Shown: positions 43,524 through 52,056, counted from the first letter of the stretch. The stretch: DNA of 64,000 bases from an uncultured Poribacteria bacterium (GCA_958295855.1 OY282383.1:4382481-4446480); one strand, 5' to 3'. Made by a program: numbers and translations. Notes: a model not told the origin generated them from the sequence alone.

Positions 43524-43606
43524 CTGACTTTGCAGAGAATGAGGCCTGCAAGATAGGGCTGTGAACATAGGGTAAATCTCGAAGGTATATTAAAAAAGGA
43601 GTAATC

Positions 43607-43723
43607 ATGGAACTCGGATTGACTGGAAAAGTTGCCGTAATTACTGGCGGCAGCGAGGGCATCGGCAAAGGTATTGCCTTTCGTTTGTGTGAAGAAGGCG
43701 CGACAGTCGCGATTTGTGGGCTC
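43607..43723 (+). pseudogene. 5' remnant of a short-chain dehydrogenase (SDR) gene, cut by element B
   Basis: The ATG has AAAAAGGAG upstream. About 38 residues remain: MELGLTGKVAVITGGSEGIG is the SDR cofactor motif TGGSxGIG, followed by KGIAFRLCEEGATVAICG. The mobile element then starts and a stop follows at 43736-43738. The C-terminal part resumes at about 45750. The piece expected between the halves (roughly 55-60 residues, up to the NNAG motif) is gone. Confidence 0.85.
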
Positions 43724-43838
43724 GGTGCAGTGCCGTAAAATCCCCTCATACTTATACAAATATGGTAAAACCTAATCATATCTATACTATGTGCGATTTT
43801 ACTTGACTTATGCCAACGGCGGTGGTATACTACTAAGC

Positions 43839-44510
43839 ATGAAAGATAGATTGGTTAAGATAGGCGATGCTTCCGTACTGCTGGGTGTCAACCCGCAGAC
43901 GCTGCGGCGATGGGAGCAGGGCGGGTTGATACGCCCAGCGAAACGCACGCCCGGTGGCACGAGGCTATACTCACTGCAAGAACTGCTTGGGGCGAACGAT
44001 ATGACGCTTCCCACAATCGGCTATGCCAGAGTTTCTAGTGCCGACCAAAAAGAGGATTTGAATCGGCAACACGCAGTCCTGGAGGCGTTCTGCAACAAGA
44101 ACGGCTGGCAGACTGAAATCATAAGAGACTTAGGCAGTGGCATGAACTACAACAAAAAAGGTCTCCTGCAACTGCTGGAGATGATGGTGCAAGGTCAGAT
44201 TAGCCGTCTGGTTATCACGCACAAAGACAGACTGCTTCGATTCGGCGCAGAGATTTTGTTCAGAATATGCGAATTGAAGGGGATCGAGGTGGTTATCATA
44301 AACAAAGGCGAACAGGTATCATTCGAAGAGGAACTCACCCAGGACGTCATGGAAATCATGACTGTTTTTTGTGCGAAACTCTACGGACGACGCTCCCACA
44401 AGAGTCAGAAAATGGCACAGCAACTGGAAGAGATCGTCACCGAAGAAAAACCACAGATGGAGATGGATTTTGGCATACCGAACTCACAAGATTCAACTCA
44501 ACCCGAATAA
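43839..44510 (+). CDS. tnpA: IS607-family serine recombinase TnpA
   Basis: 223 residues from ATG 43839; a start at 43791 would be in the element's end. The N-terminal MerR-like helix-turn-helix (VKIGDASVLLGVNPQTLRRW, then RTPGGTRLYSLQEL) is followed by a resolvase-type catalytic domain: IGYARVSSADQ with the catalytic Ser near residue 66, DLNRQHAVLEAFC, and the arginine-bearing HKDRLLRFGAEI. IS607 TnpA uses this N-terminal DNA-binding arrangement, the reverse of ordinary resolvases. All core motifs are intact, so it may be active and could mobilise elements A and C, which lack tnpA. It overlaps tnpB by 41 bp. Confidence 0.92.
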   Translation: MKDRLVKIGDASVLLGVNPQTLRRWEQGGLIRPAKRTPGGTRLYSLQELLGANDMTLPTIGYARVSSADQKEDLNRQHAVLEAFCNKNGWQTEIIRDLGSGMNYNKKGLLQLLEMMVQGQISRLVITHKDRLLRFGAEILFRICELKGIEVVIINKGEQVSFEEELTQDVMEIMTVFCAKLYGRRSHKSQKMAQQLEEIVTEEKPQMEMDFGIPNSQDSTQPE

Positions 44511-45558
44511 TAAGCAGGCAACGCTGATGGCACAACACTGCGGTTATGCCCGTGTTGCCTACAACGCCGCGCTTACCATCTTCAGGAACGCACTACAGGA
44601 TGGTGAGTGGAAGACGCTTTACGATATCAAGAAGGAATTCAACGCCAAAAAGCGTGAAATCTTCCCTTGGTGCGATGACATGTCCCAGAATGCCAGCAAG
44701 AATGCCATTCATCATTTTAGCGATGCAGTCAAAAGATGGAAGAGCGGTCAGAACAGGTTTCCTAAGCCGAAGAACCGAAGCGGTAAACATAGTTACCAAG
44801 CGGATAACGGCACGAATTCTGTGAAAGTCTATAAAAAGCGTGTTAAACTGCCTGCCATCGGTTGGGTGCGGATGACGGAGGAGTTGCGTTGGACAGGCGA
44901 CATCGGCAGAGTCGTCGTCTCCCGTAAAGATGACAAGTGGTTCGTGTCTATTTTGGTACACACTGATGAAGGTAATTCCATGGTGCAGATGCCACTGATT
45001 GATGATCGCCTGCCTGTAGGCGTTGACGTGGGTATCAACACACTGGCAACATGTAGTGATGGCACAAAGTATGAAAACCGCAGGCCGCTGAAGGTTTACC
45101 TACGGAAGCTGAGGCGTGCTGGGCGAATGCTGTCACGGAAGACAAGGTTCTCTAACAACTGGCATAAGGCCCGTAAACGGCTTGCCAGCATTCACTACAG
45201 AGTCTCCTGCATCAGATTAGATAGTCATCATAAAACAAGCACGTCCATCGTTCGGAAAGCATCGGCTATTGGTATTGAGACGTTGAACGTCAGCGGTATG
45301 CTAAAGAACAAGAAACTTGCAAAGCATATAGCCGATGCATCTCTATACCGCTTTTTGACGATGATAAAGTATAAAGCGGAACGGCGTGGTATCCCCGTCA
45401 CGGAGGCTACCATGTTCTTTGCAAGTAGCAAGACGTGCAGCTCGTGTGGGCACAAAAAGACGGAACTTGACCTCTCCGAGCGTACCTACCACTGCGGTGA
45501 ATGTGGTTTCACGTGCGACAGAGATGTCAACGCGGCAATCAACTTGTGCCCTTCATAA
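44470..45558 (+). CDS. tnpB: TnpB RNA-guided nuclease-like protein (IS607 type)
   Basis: 362 residues from TTG 44470, which gives MAYRTHKIQLNPNN and matches the ATG start of the second copy (MSLRTQKIQLNPNN) exactly in length; the start lies inside tnpA. The RuvC triad is present: Asp in GVDVGINTLATCSDG (about 186), Glu in GIETLNVSG (about 270) and Asp in CDRDVNAAIN (about 350-352). The zinc finger TCSSCGHKK ... YHCGECG is intact. TnpB nucleases cut the empty donor site guided by a right-end RNA, which helps retain the element. About 85 percent identical by eye to the TnpB at 53746. Confidence 0.92.
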   Translation: MAYRTHKIQLNPNNKQATLMAQHCGYARVAYNAALTIFRNALQDGEWKTLYDIKKEFNAKKREIFPWCDDMSQNASKNAIHHFSDAVKRWKSGQNRFPKPKNRSGKHSYQADNGTNSVKVYKKRVKLPAIGWVRMTEELRWTGDIGRVVVSRKDDKWFVSILVHTDEGNSMVQMPLIDDRLPVGVDVGINTLATCSDGTKYENRRPLKVYLRKLRRAGRMLSRKTRFSNNWHKARKRLASIHYRVSCIRLDSHHKTSTSIVRKASAIGIETLNVSGMLKNKKLAKHIADASLYRFLTMIKYKAERRGIPVTEATMFFASSKTCSSCGHKKTELDLSERTYHCGECGFTCDRDVNAAINLCPS

Positions 45559-45754
45559 CAATCTTGTCGCCCCCAGCTCGGGGGAGACGTGAAACGCCTC
45601 TGGAGCTCGTGTAAGGCCTCGTTGGCAGGCAGTGAGTGTTGAATGAGGAAGTGTGGCAACTGACGGTCGCCTGTTAGAATAGTTTAACCACTATTTTCAA
45701 TAGTGGTAAACTTTGAGCAGGTTTGATCAGATATGTATAAGTCCCACAGAGCGG
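45559..45754 (+). ncRNA. Candidate omega-RNA (reRNA) of element B
   Basis: The region directly after the tnpB stop up to the right end is strongly conserved with the one after the second tnpB (54866-55030) although both are non-coding: GTCGCCC...GGGAGAC stem, AAACGCCTCTGGAG, GGCAGTGA and GTTGAATGAGGAAG. Position and conservation fit the right-end guide RNA of TnpB systems. The guide would be the bases after 45754 (within the SDR gene). Confidence 0.55.
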
Positions 45755-46255
45755 CGCTCAGCAGGCGGCGACTTTGAAAGCATGAGCGACGAAGCGTGGT
45801 ACGACGACCTGGAGCTCAAGTTGATGGGAGCGATTCGTTGTGCACGCTTGGTGATTCCGCACATGAAAGCCAACGGTAGCGGTAGGATTATTAACATCAC
45901 GCATCCGGGCGGCAAACAACCGGGCGCGGGCTCCTGTCCGACCTCGGTGAGTCGCGCTGCAGGCATCGCCTTGACGAAGGCGCTCTCTAAAGAACTTTTA
46001 CCCCACAAAATCTTGGTTAACACAGTCTGCCTTACCTCAATTAAGAGTGCACAGGGAGAACGCGCATGGAAAGCAGCGGGTTCACCGGGGACGCTTGCGG
46101 AATATTGGGAGGCGCGTGGCGCAGAGCACCCACTGGGACGGTTAGGCGAACCACGCGAGGTGGGCAACCTCGTCGCCTTCCTTGTTTCGGAATGTGCATC
46201 GTTTATTACCGGAACGGCTATCAATATTGATGGCGGGCTCTCCGCAGTCGTGTAG
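45750..46255 (+). pseudogene. 3' remnant of the short-chain dehydrogenase gene
   Basis: Reading continues in one frame from the element end: RSAGGDFESMSDEAWYDDL, then the catalytic region GRIINITHPGGKQPG (Ser replaced by Thr-His in the usual Ser position), a Lys-containing helix ALTKALSKELLPHKILVN, and the C-terminal FITGTAINIDGGLSAV typical of SDR enzymes. The classical YxxxK Tyr seems to be replaced (PTSVSRAAGIALTKAL), so the parent may have been an atypical SDR. An apparent ATG at 45713 lies within the mobile element. The product is unlikely to be active. Confidence 0.8.
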
Positions 46256-46388
46256 CGTTTTTTTCACATACCTTGCGGAGTACAAAAGTCTCTGCGGTAG
46301 GTGTTGCATCAGAAGTCTCTGACGAGATTAACCTTGTATGTAAAGAACTAACTTGCTTTCTTCATTCTCTGCAAAGTAAATTAAAAAA

Positions 46389-46799
46389 ATGGAAACCTAT
46401 AAAATCTATCCTGTCGCAGCGGCAGATGCTTCAACCACGTTCCAAGTGGAACTAGATGCGAGAGCGATTGCTGCAGCGGAAGAGCTTGAAAACAGCGGGG
46501 CCCAAGGCACCGAAAGAGAAGAAATTCTACAGAAACACCTCGGTGCCGATTATGCGAAAGGCTACCGAGGCACAGCATGGGGGTTACACGGCATCTCTGA
46601 AGGCTTGACCCCGGCACGCTTGGCAGTTTTGTTGGAAGCACACGGTGAAGACTTCGATCCGTGCGCGGCACGCGAAACTTTCGACCATAGCCTAATGGTG
46701 AACGTTGAAGAAGAATTAGCATCGCAATTGGAGGATATCCCTGAGTCCGTTTTGGAGGCGATTGTTGAGGCATATAAAGTTGAGTTGTTAGGCCGATAG
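46389..46799 (+). CDS. Small hypothetical acidic protein
   Basis: 136 residues (METYKIYPVAAADASTTFQV onward), no signal peptide or membrane segment. Mixed beta N-terminus, then helical with many Glu residues (AIAAAEELENSGAQGTEREE, VEEELASQLEDIPESVLEAI). I do not recognise a family. No strong ribosome-binding site precedes the ATG (an A-run does). It stands alone, with an SDR remnant upstream and a duplicated leader downstream. Confidence 0.6.
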   Translation: METYKIYPVAAADASTTFQVELDARAIAAAEELENSGAQGTEREEILQKHLGADYAKGYRGTAWGLHGISEGLTPARLAVLLEAHGEDFDPCAARETFDHSLMVNVEEELASQLEDIPESVLEAIVEAYKVELLGR

Positions 46800-46928
46800 T
46801 CGTGCGGAGTCCTTCGCCACGCACACGACTCACAGGCAACAGCAACGGTCAACTTTTAACAAAATCCCCCTTGTCCTTTGCGTCATTCGTAAGACACATC
46901 ATTTTTTGCAACTTTCCTGGGCAGCCGG

Positions 46929-47242
46929 TGTATAATTAGGTGCTAAAGTATTGATGGCACAAACGCTTGCTTTACAGTCAGAGGAATCGACGTCTTCTCA
47001 TCACAACACCTAGAGGCACTGTGCGACAAACGCTTGCTTTACAGTTAAAGGAATCGCCTCTACAATTTACGCTAACCAAGGAGAATGAAAATGCAACGTA
47101 AAAATGTTGGGAGCATAGTCGCACTTTTGCTACTTATGGGGTTTGTTACCCTTTGTATAATTAGGTGCTAAAGTATTGATGGCACAAACGCTTGCTTTAC
47201 AGTCAGAGGAATCGCCTCTACAATTTACGCTAACCAAGGAGA
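46929..47242 (+). repeat. Tandem duplication of the leader and 5' end of the 47243 gene
   Basis: The block starting TGTATAATTAGGTGCTAAAG occurs at 46929 and again at 47154 (225-bp offset) and covers the untranslated leader, the ribosome-binding site and about 25 codons. The first copy has an extra internal repeat (ACAAACGCTTGCTTTACAGT at about 46969 and 47027). The TATAAT word could be a -10 box. Confidence 0.85.
47085..47171 (+). pseudogene. Truncated duplicate of the 47243 gene (signal peptide only)
   Basis: 28 residues, MKMQRKNVGSIVALLLLMGF then VTL, identical to the full gene apart from one residue. It then runs into the second leader copy and stops. It retains the ribosome-binding site AAGGAG, so a free 28-residue hydrophobic peptide could still be made. 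Confidence 0.75.
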
Positions 47243-48112
47243 ATGAAAATGCAACGTAAAAATGTTGGGAGCATAGTCGCACTTTTGCTACTTGTGGGGT
47301 TTGTTACCCTTTCTGGGTTGCAGGGGGAGTCGCAAACAACGAATTTCTTCGCGGAAATGATAGAAGTTAAGGTGCCAACCCCCCATATCCCTCAGGAAGC
47401 ATACACCGGGCCGCAAACCGTGCCGGCCCTGATGGACGCGTTTGATACGGCGTACAACCAAAGGTATTCAAAGGCAAAGGTCATCGCATCTCGTCAGGGG
47501 GGCGGTGTTTATAAGAGCGAACTCGCCATCAGCGGCGAGATAGATGCACGATATCCGCGCGCGGAATGGCTTCAGCGGCTCTTGGATAGAGGTATCCTCA
47601 TAGAAAATTCCGATGATTATAGAGTTTACCTGTCAAAGCGGCATACGCTGGCATTTTTGGAAGACAATCCGGATCTTCGGAAATCCGGGATTCTCGGCAT
47701 TCCACCGACAGATAACTGGGAAACCTATAAAGCCGATTATATCGAGAAGCTAGTCAAGAAGCACGCCCGAGGTCGGAAAGCGTCAGAACAGGTTGAACGC
47801 GCCAAGGCACAGATGGAACGTGCCAAGGCACAAGTTGAGCGAACTAAAGCACAAATTGAGCACCGTATAGCACTCGAGGCCCCCTATAATCAAAGGCTGC
47901 TTGAACGCATCAAGGCGGAACTTGAGCGAACTCAGGCAGAACTCGAACGGACGAAACCTCGGCTGCTTAAACGCATCAAGGCGGAACTTGAGCGAACTCA
48001 GACCGAACTTGAGCGTATAAAGGCGGAACTCGAACGAACGAAACCTCTGACACCGTCGCCTAACAAGCCAAACCGAAGCATGAAAAGGAAGTCACGCTAT
48101 CCGCCTTTGTAG
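47243..48112 (+). CDS. Secreted protein with C-terminal heptad coiled-coil repeats
   Basis: 289 residues. Ribosome-binding site CAAGGAGA; ATG 47243 or 47249. The signal peptide is KNVGSIVALLLLVGFVTLSGLQG. Residues 25-170 are an unrecognised globular domain. The C-terminal 110 residues are near-perfect seven-residue units (ERAKAQM, ERAKAQV, ERTKAQI, then RIKAELERTQAELERTK twice), a charged single-helix or coiled-coil stalk, ending in a basic Pro/Lys-rich tail. Repeats in the DNA show recent unit expansion. It lies before a broken ABC permease and the ABC ATPase. A periplasmic or envelope spacer role is possible; function unknown. Confidence 0.75.
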   Translation: MKMQRKNVGSIVALLLLVGFVTLSGLQGESQTTNFFAEMIEVKVPTPHIPQEAYTGPQTVPALMDAFDTAYNQRYSKAKVIASRQGGGVYKSELAISGEIDARYPRAEWLQRLLDRGILIENSDDYRVYLSKRHTLAFLEDNPDLRKSGILGIPPTDNWETYKADYIEKLVKKHARGRKASEQVERAKAQMERAKAQVERTKAQIEHRIALEAPYNQRLLERIKAELERTQAELERTKPRLLKRIKAELERTQTELERIKAELERTKPLTPSPNKPNRSMKRKSRYPPL

Positions 48113-48162
48113 TACGTAGGTTAGGTTGAACGGAAACCCTCCGTGAAACCCAACATAATCCG

Positions 48163-48330
48163 TTGAGGTATCTCGTTAGGTTTCACTTGCGTTTAACTGA
48201 TGCGGTTGCCGGGGAGAGAGAAGCGGGAACACTGCGGATTACCTTAGCAAACGCTCTGCCGCGCGACCTCTTCTTGTGGAACAAGCTGATTGGCGGATAC
48301 ATCGTATTCGTGGTGCCATTCTTGGCAGCG
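48163..48330 (+). pseudogene. Fragment of an ABC-2 permease gene
   Basis: The translation contains DAVAGEREAGTLRITLANAL then WNKLIGGYIVFVVPFL. This is the diagnostic D-A-x-x-G-E-R-E-x-G-T-L-R-x-x-L-A-N segment of the four permeases at 57486-64000, here on the plus strand with no upstream or downstream permease sequence. The remainder to 48734 has no gene. It lies just before the ABC ATPase and suggests that a permease gene was once next to it. Confidence 0.75.
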
Positions 48331-48734
48331 CGCGGTCTCCCGCGGCGGGTTCTCTCTGCCCATTGATAAAGGCAGTTTTTACAGCTATAACGTTGTTTTT
48401 CGCCCTATCATCCATTTTTGACGAATTCGGAGGCGACAGAAAACCTAGCTTCGCTCGCTCAGGAGAGCACACGCGCAAAAAGGACAATACGAAAACACTA
48501 GGGATGCCCAACTTTTTCGGGAGAGTGCCGTTTGTACCGAACCAGTTCGGGTATCCAGGTTCTTTGGCTCTGCCTGAAAAACGAGGATATCTTGACATGA
48601 AATAGGTGATGGTGGTAAACTTATAGCATACTGATGGGGATTCCATGTCTTGATGTAGGGCGTTATAGGGCGAAGTTTGCTAGGCCACTGTTCTATGCAG
48701 CGCGCTGGAAGGAACTTTTTAAAGGGGAAAAATC

Positions 48735-49469
48735 ATGTTAGAAACTCGTGAGTTAACGAAAGTCTACAATGAGAGCGTTTTAGCTGTCAACAAATTGAAC
48801 ATGAAGGTGGATGATGGCGAAATCTATGTCGTCCTCGGTGCGAATGGTGCAGGGAAAAGTACAACTATCTCCATGCTGCTGAACTTCATCGAGCCGACGA
48901 GCGGCACTGCACTGATCGATGACATTGAGATTCCGAAGTTCCCGCTGGAGGCAAAGAAGCATCTCGCTTACGTCTCTGAAAATGTTGAGTTGTATCGGAA
49001 CTTCACGGCACGGCAGAATCTGTCGTTTTTTGCCAAACTGGGGGGCCGCAAAAAGGTGTCAAATTCGGAGTTGGACGCGACGCTGGGGCGTGTCGGCTTG
49101 CCGGAGGAAGCGTTTACACGGCGCGTGAAGACATTTTCCAAAGGGATGCGCCAACGCTTGGGCATCGCGATTGCGATTATGAAGAACGCGCAAGCGGTGT
49201 TGCTTGACGAACCGACATCGGGCTTGGATCCGAAGGGCGGCGCGGATTTTCTGAATCTGCTGCGTGAGTTGCGGGAAGAAGGAAAATCCATCTTTATGTC
49301 CACGCACGACATCTTCCGCGCGAAGGAGATTGCCGACAGGATCGGTATTCTGGTGCAAGGCAACCTTGAGCGAGAGTTGACGCGCCAGGAGATTCAGAAA
49401 GAGAACCTTGAGACGTTGTATCTGCACTATGTTGCAGGATATGAACAGGAGGAAGAGGACACTGAGTAG
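48735..49469 (+). CDS. ABC transporter ATP-binding protein
   Basis: 244 residues of a single nucleotide-binding domain: Walker A GANGAGKSTTISML (about 35-48), signature TFSKGMRQRLGIAIAIM, Walker B AVLLDEPTSGLDP and the H-loop MSTHDIF. The pattern is that of ABC-2 type exporters (NatA/GldA-like). It is followed by a membrane-anchored Ig-like protein and a TolC-like protein on the same strand. The likely membrane partners are the ABC-2 permeases encoded on the opposite strand at 57486-64000 or the permease whose remnant lies upstream. The substrate is unknown. An AAAGGGG ribosome-binding site lies just before the ATG. Confidence 0.92.
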   Translation: MLETRELTKVYNESVLAVNKLNMKVDDGEIYVVLGANGAGKSTTISMLLNFIEPTSGTALIDDIEIPKFPLEAKKHLAYVSENVELYRNFTARQNLSFFAKLGGRKKVSNSELDATLGRVGLPEEAFTRRVKTFSKGMRQRLGIAIAIMKNAQAVLLDEPTSGLDPKGGADFLNLLRELREEGKSIFMSTHDIFRAKEIADRIGILVQGNLERELTRQEIQKENLETLYLHYVAGYEQEEEDTE

Positions 49470-49528
49470 GATTCTGGCACGGCAGAACGAATGTCTCCTA
49501 CGACTATAAGATGGAAGGGGAAGAAGAT

Positions 49529-51916
49529 ATGAGATGGAAGAATATACAAAAAAAAAGATGGCAGAGTGGCAGAGTGGCAGAGTGGCAGAGTGACAGAGTG
49601 GATTGGGTTACTTTTCCCCCTTCCCCCCTTCCCTTCCTCCACCCTTCTAGGTTTCCAATCTTTCAGTCTTTGATGCCTGTGTTGGTTTTCATTATTGCGA
49701 CATGCGGGTTGGTAGTCGCGCAATTTATTGCGCATGCGGAAGAGCCGCCCATTCAGGTTGAGCGCCCGAAAACCAAAGAGGAACAGAGTCGCCAAATCGA
49801 GATAAAAACCGAGCGCCTGAAAATGGAATTGGCAGAAAAATTGATGAAAAAAAAGCAGGTTGACTTCGAAAACCTGAAGGCGATGATGATGGAGGAAAAC
49901 AACATCGTCACCGTCTCCGAAGTGAATAAAGCAGAGGAAGCCTACGAACGCGCGGTCGATGAATATGAACAGGCAAAACTCAATCTACAGAAGGTAGAGC
50001 TTAACTCGCTCAAGGATGCTTGGCACATCACGGTTGAACAGACAAGCCTATATGAATCACCGGACGGCCGCGAACTGTTCTCAATTAGGTTGCGGAATAG
50101 TTCCTTGCCTGTCAAACTGGTCGAGAGTTCCAAAGTGCTCGGGCGAGAGATTCTCGTCAGTGCACAAATTGACGACATCTTTGTGTCGATTAAGGAGAAA
50201 GCGGGTTACGGTTCCGGCGGTACCATCATCGCGCAGCCTTACGAACGCCGAATCGCCACCCTCAAAGAGGGTGAGGCAGTCGACTTAGAATTTGAGCTCA
50301 TCAAAGAGGATGTACGCGATGTGGTCGTCCACTTAGAATACCTAGATGATATCATCGAAGATCACAATATTCACCTCCGGCAGGAAGATCCGTACATCTC
50401 GGTTTTCTCTGCACGCCGTTACAAGGAAGGCGACCGGCGGCGACTGGAAGTTGTGCTTAAATATGGCGAAGTACGCGATGAGACAGAAGAAAAGGGGCAG
50501 TATAATACGGCACAAGAAATTAACAACGTTAAGGTCTCCATAAAGGATGAGACGGCGGCTATCATAGGTTACCCCTACGAATACCGCATTCCGACACTCA
50601 AATACGGACAGGACAAAACCCTGGACTTTGAACTGCGGCGAAACGTAGACAGTCTCGTCGTCAGCCTGGAATATCTTGACAGGAGCTACCCGTACAAAAT
50701 CCACCTTGAAGAAGACACCCGCTATATCTCTATCCTCAGTGCCAAGAAGTTCCGGGTTAACAATCAGATGATGGTGACAATTCAACTGAAGAATACGTCG
50801 ACGACGGAGGCAATGTCAAGCAATGCGACACCTGAGGAAATCGCAGCGACAAATGAAATCCGGTCGATTTACGTCTCCTTGTTGGATGTGGTGGATAACA
50901 CAAACATCGTCAAACCGTATGAGGAAAAAATCCCGGTGCTTGGCTACAACGAGACCGTGGAACTGACGTTCCAGCTCCAGAAAAACGTGGAAAGCGTCAC
51001 GGTGTCACTGGATTATCCCGAACTGCTTGAACCGGAGAAGCGCATGATTTACCTCCAAAAGGAATCGGCACTGGATGTCGTCAACGTGAGTTCCTTGCGA
51101 TTCTCGCAGGAGGGCAATCTTGGCAGCAGTGTCACCTACGATTTGACTCTGGATAGGTTAGCGGAGACAGAGAATACATTTCAGTTGCGGGTGATTAATT
51201 TGCTGAACCGCCTCTCTTTTGAATTCCAAGATCCGGAGACGAAGTCGCGGCAGTCTCAGGTGAAGTTTACGCAGGAGCAGTCGAAACGGAATCTATCGTT
51301 GATTGTCTACCTGCCAGAGGAACTGGATGCCTCCTATCTGGATAGCATGCTGGAATTCTACGTAGCAGTGCTTGGTGAAGCGGAAGCGAGCGAACTCGGT
51401 GGTGTCAATAATCGGATTGAGTTACCACCGGAAACGATTGCTAACATTCAAGGCGGTATTGAGCGGTTTGAACTGATTCCAAAAGGCGTACCAGAGATTG
51501 AACTCTTTGTGCCGAACGCTTTCCATACCATCAAGATAGGCGAATCGGTTGAAATGACAGCGACGCTAAGGAATATCGGTACCCGCGACCTCGTCGATAT
51601 CCGGATGCTCGTTGAGGCATCCACTGACTGGAAATACAGTGTTGTGCCGGAACTGATTGCGTCACTCGGCCGGAACGAAGAAACAGAGATTCAATTGACA
51701 TTGATTCCCCCTTCGGATATCGGCGTAGGGCAGTATGAGGCAAAACTCAACGCAGAAGTTACCGTCGATAACCGCAAATATGAGGCACGCGACCGCTCCA
51801 TTACCGTGCAGGTGGAATCCAAGACACAGCTGTCCGTGCAGACTATGCTATTTGGGGCGTTGATACTGCTGATGATTGGGATTGTAATTGTGACGATACG
51901 GATTAGTAGACGTTAG
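49529..51916 (+). CDS. Membrane-anchored multi-Ig-like protein associated with the ABC exporter
   Basis: 795 residues from ATG 49529 (AAGGGG 8 bp upstream); ATG 49511 and 49673 are alternatives. An N-terminal region encoded by a P4 repeat precedes a signal or anchor segment MPVLVFIIATCGLVVAQFIA. A coiled-coil (about QIEIKTERLKMELAEKL) follows, then three or four related beta-domains marked by VVVHLEYLDD, VVSLEYLDRS and TVSLDYPEL, a NEW3-like domain (FHTIKIGESVEMTATLRNIG) and a C-terminal transmembrane helix (LFGALILLMIGIVIVTIRI) with a basic end. Proteins of this layout (COG1361-like) sit beside ABC-2 exporters and are thought to handle substrates at the envelope. It lies between the ATPase and the TolC-like gene. 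Confidence 0.8.
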   Translation: MRWKNIQKKRWQSGRVAEWQSDRVDWVTFPPSPLPFLHPSRFPIFQSLMPVLVFIIATCGLVVAQFIAHAEEPPIQVERPKTKEEQSRQIEIKTERLKMELAEKLMKKKQVDFENLKAMMMEENNIVTVSEVNKAEEAYERAVDEYEQAKLNLQKVELNSLKDAWHITVEQTSLYESPDGRELFSIRLRNSSLPVKLVESSKVLGREILVSAQIDDIFVSIKEKAGYGSGGTIIAQPYERRIATLKEGEAVDLEFELIKEDVRDVVVHLEYLDDIIEDHNIHLRQEDPYISVFSARRYKEGDRRRLEVVLKYGEVRDETEEKGQYNTAQEINNVKVSIKDETAAIIGYPYEYRIPTLKYGQDKTLDFELRRNVDSLVVSLEYLDRSYPYKIHLEEDTRYISILSAKKFRVNNQMMVTIQLKNTSTTEAMSSNATPEEIAATNEIRSIYVSLLDVVDNTNIVKPYEEKIPVLGYNETVELTFQLQKNVESVTVSLDYPELLEPEKRMIYLQKESALDVVNVSSLRFSQEGNLGSSVTYDLTLDRLAETENTFQLRVINLLNRLSFEFQDPETKSRQSQVKFTQEQSKRNLSLIVYLPEELDASYLDSMLEFYVAVLGEAEASELGGVNNRIELPPETIANIQGGIERFELIPKGVPEIELFVPNAFHTIKIGESVEMTATLRNIGTRDLVDIRMLVEASTDWKYSVVPELIASLGRNEETEIQLTLIPPSDIGVGQYEAKLNAEVTVDNRKYEARDRSITVQVESKTQLSVQTMLFGALILLMIGIVIVTIRISRR
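49555..49665. repeat. P4 repeat in the 5' coding part of the Ig-like gene
   Basis: GGCAGAGTGGCAGAGTGGCA units on one side and the pyrimidine arm CCCTTCCCTTCCTCCACCCTT on the other. It is read through in frame and places about 40 low-complexity residues before the hydrophobic segment. Confidence 0.65.
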
Positions 51917-52056
51917 CCTGGAAGGATGAAAGGATGAAAGCATCGCAAACTCACAGTTTGGGCTACGAAAGATGGAAGAGTGGCAGAGCGGAATCATGGA
52001 AGGATGGAAAAGAGCCACTCCCAATCTTCCAACCTTCCAGCCTTCCACCTAAGTCC
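51911..52056. repeat. P4 repeat around the start of the TolC-like gene
   Basis: GGAAGGATGAAAGGATGAAA ... GATGGAAGAGTGGCAGAGCG ... CTTCCAACCTTCCAGCCTTC: purine arm, centre, pyrimidine arm, as in the copies at 26230 and 49555. Confidence 0.65.

Larger units (their letters stand above)
43724..45754 (+). mobile_element. Element B: complete IS607-type insertion sequence (tnpA + tnpB)
   Basis: About 2.03 kb. The left end GGTGCAGTGCCGTAAAATC and right end CAGATATGTATAAGTCCCACAGAGCGG match element A, and the left end and tnpB match element C. It carries a serine recombinase tnpA overlapping tnpB, then a conserved non-coding right end with hairpin CCACTATTTTCAATAGTGG (about 45689). No target-site duplication is visible, as expected for IS607. 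It sits in an SDR gene and its insertion is associated with loss of target sequence. Confidence 0.88.

Noticed and set aside
45713..45749. ATG 45713 as start of an intact dehydrogenase
   Set aside because: These codons lie in the right end of element B, and the protein would lack the cofactor-binding half.
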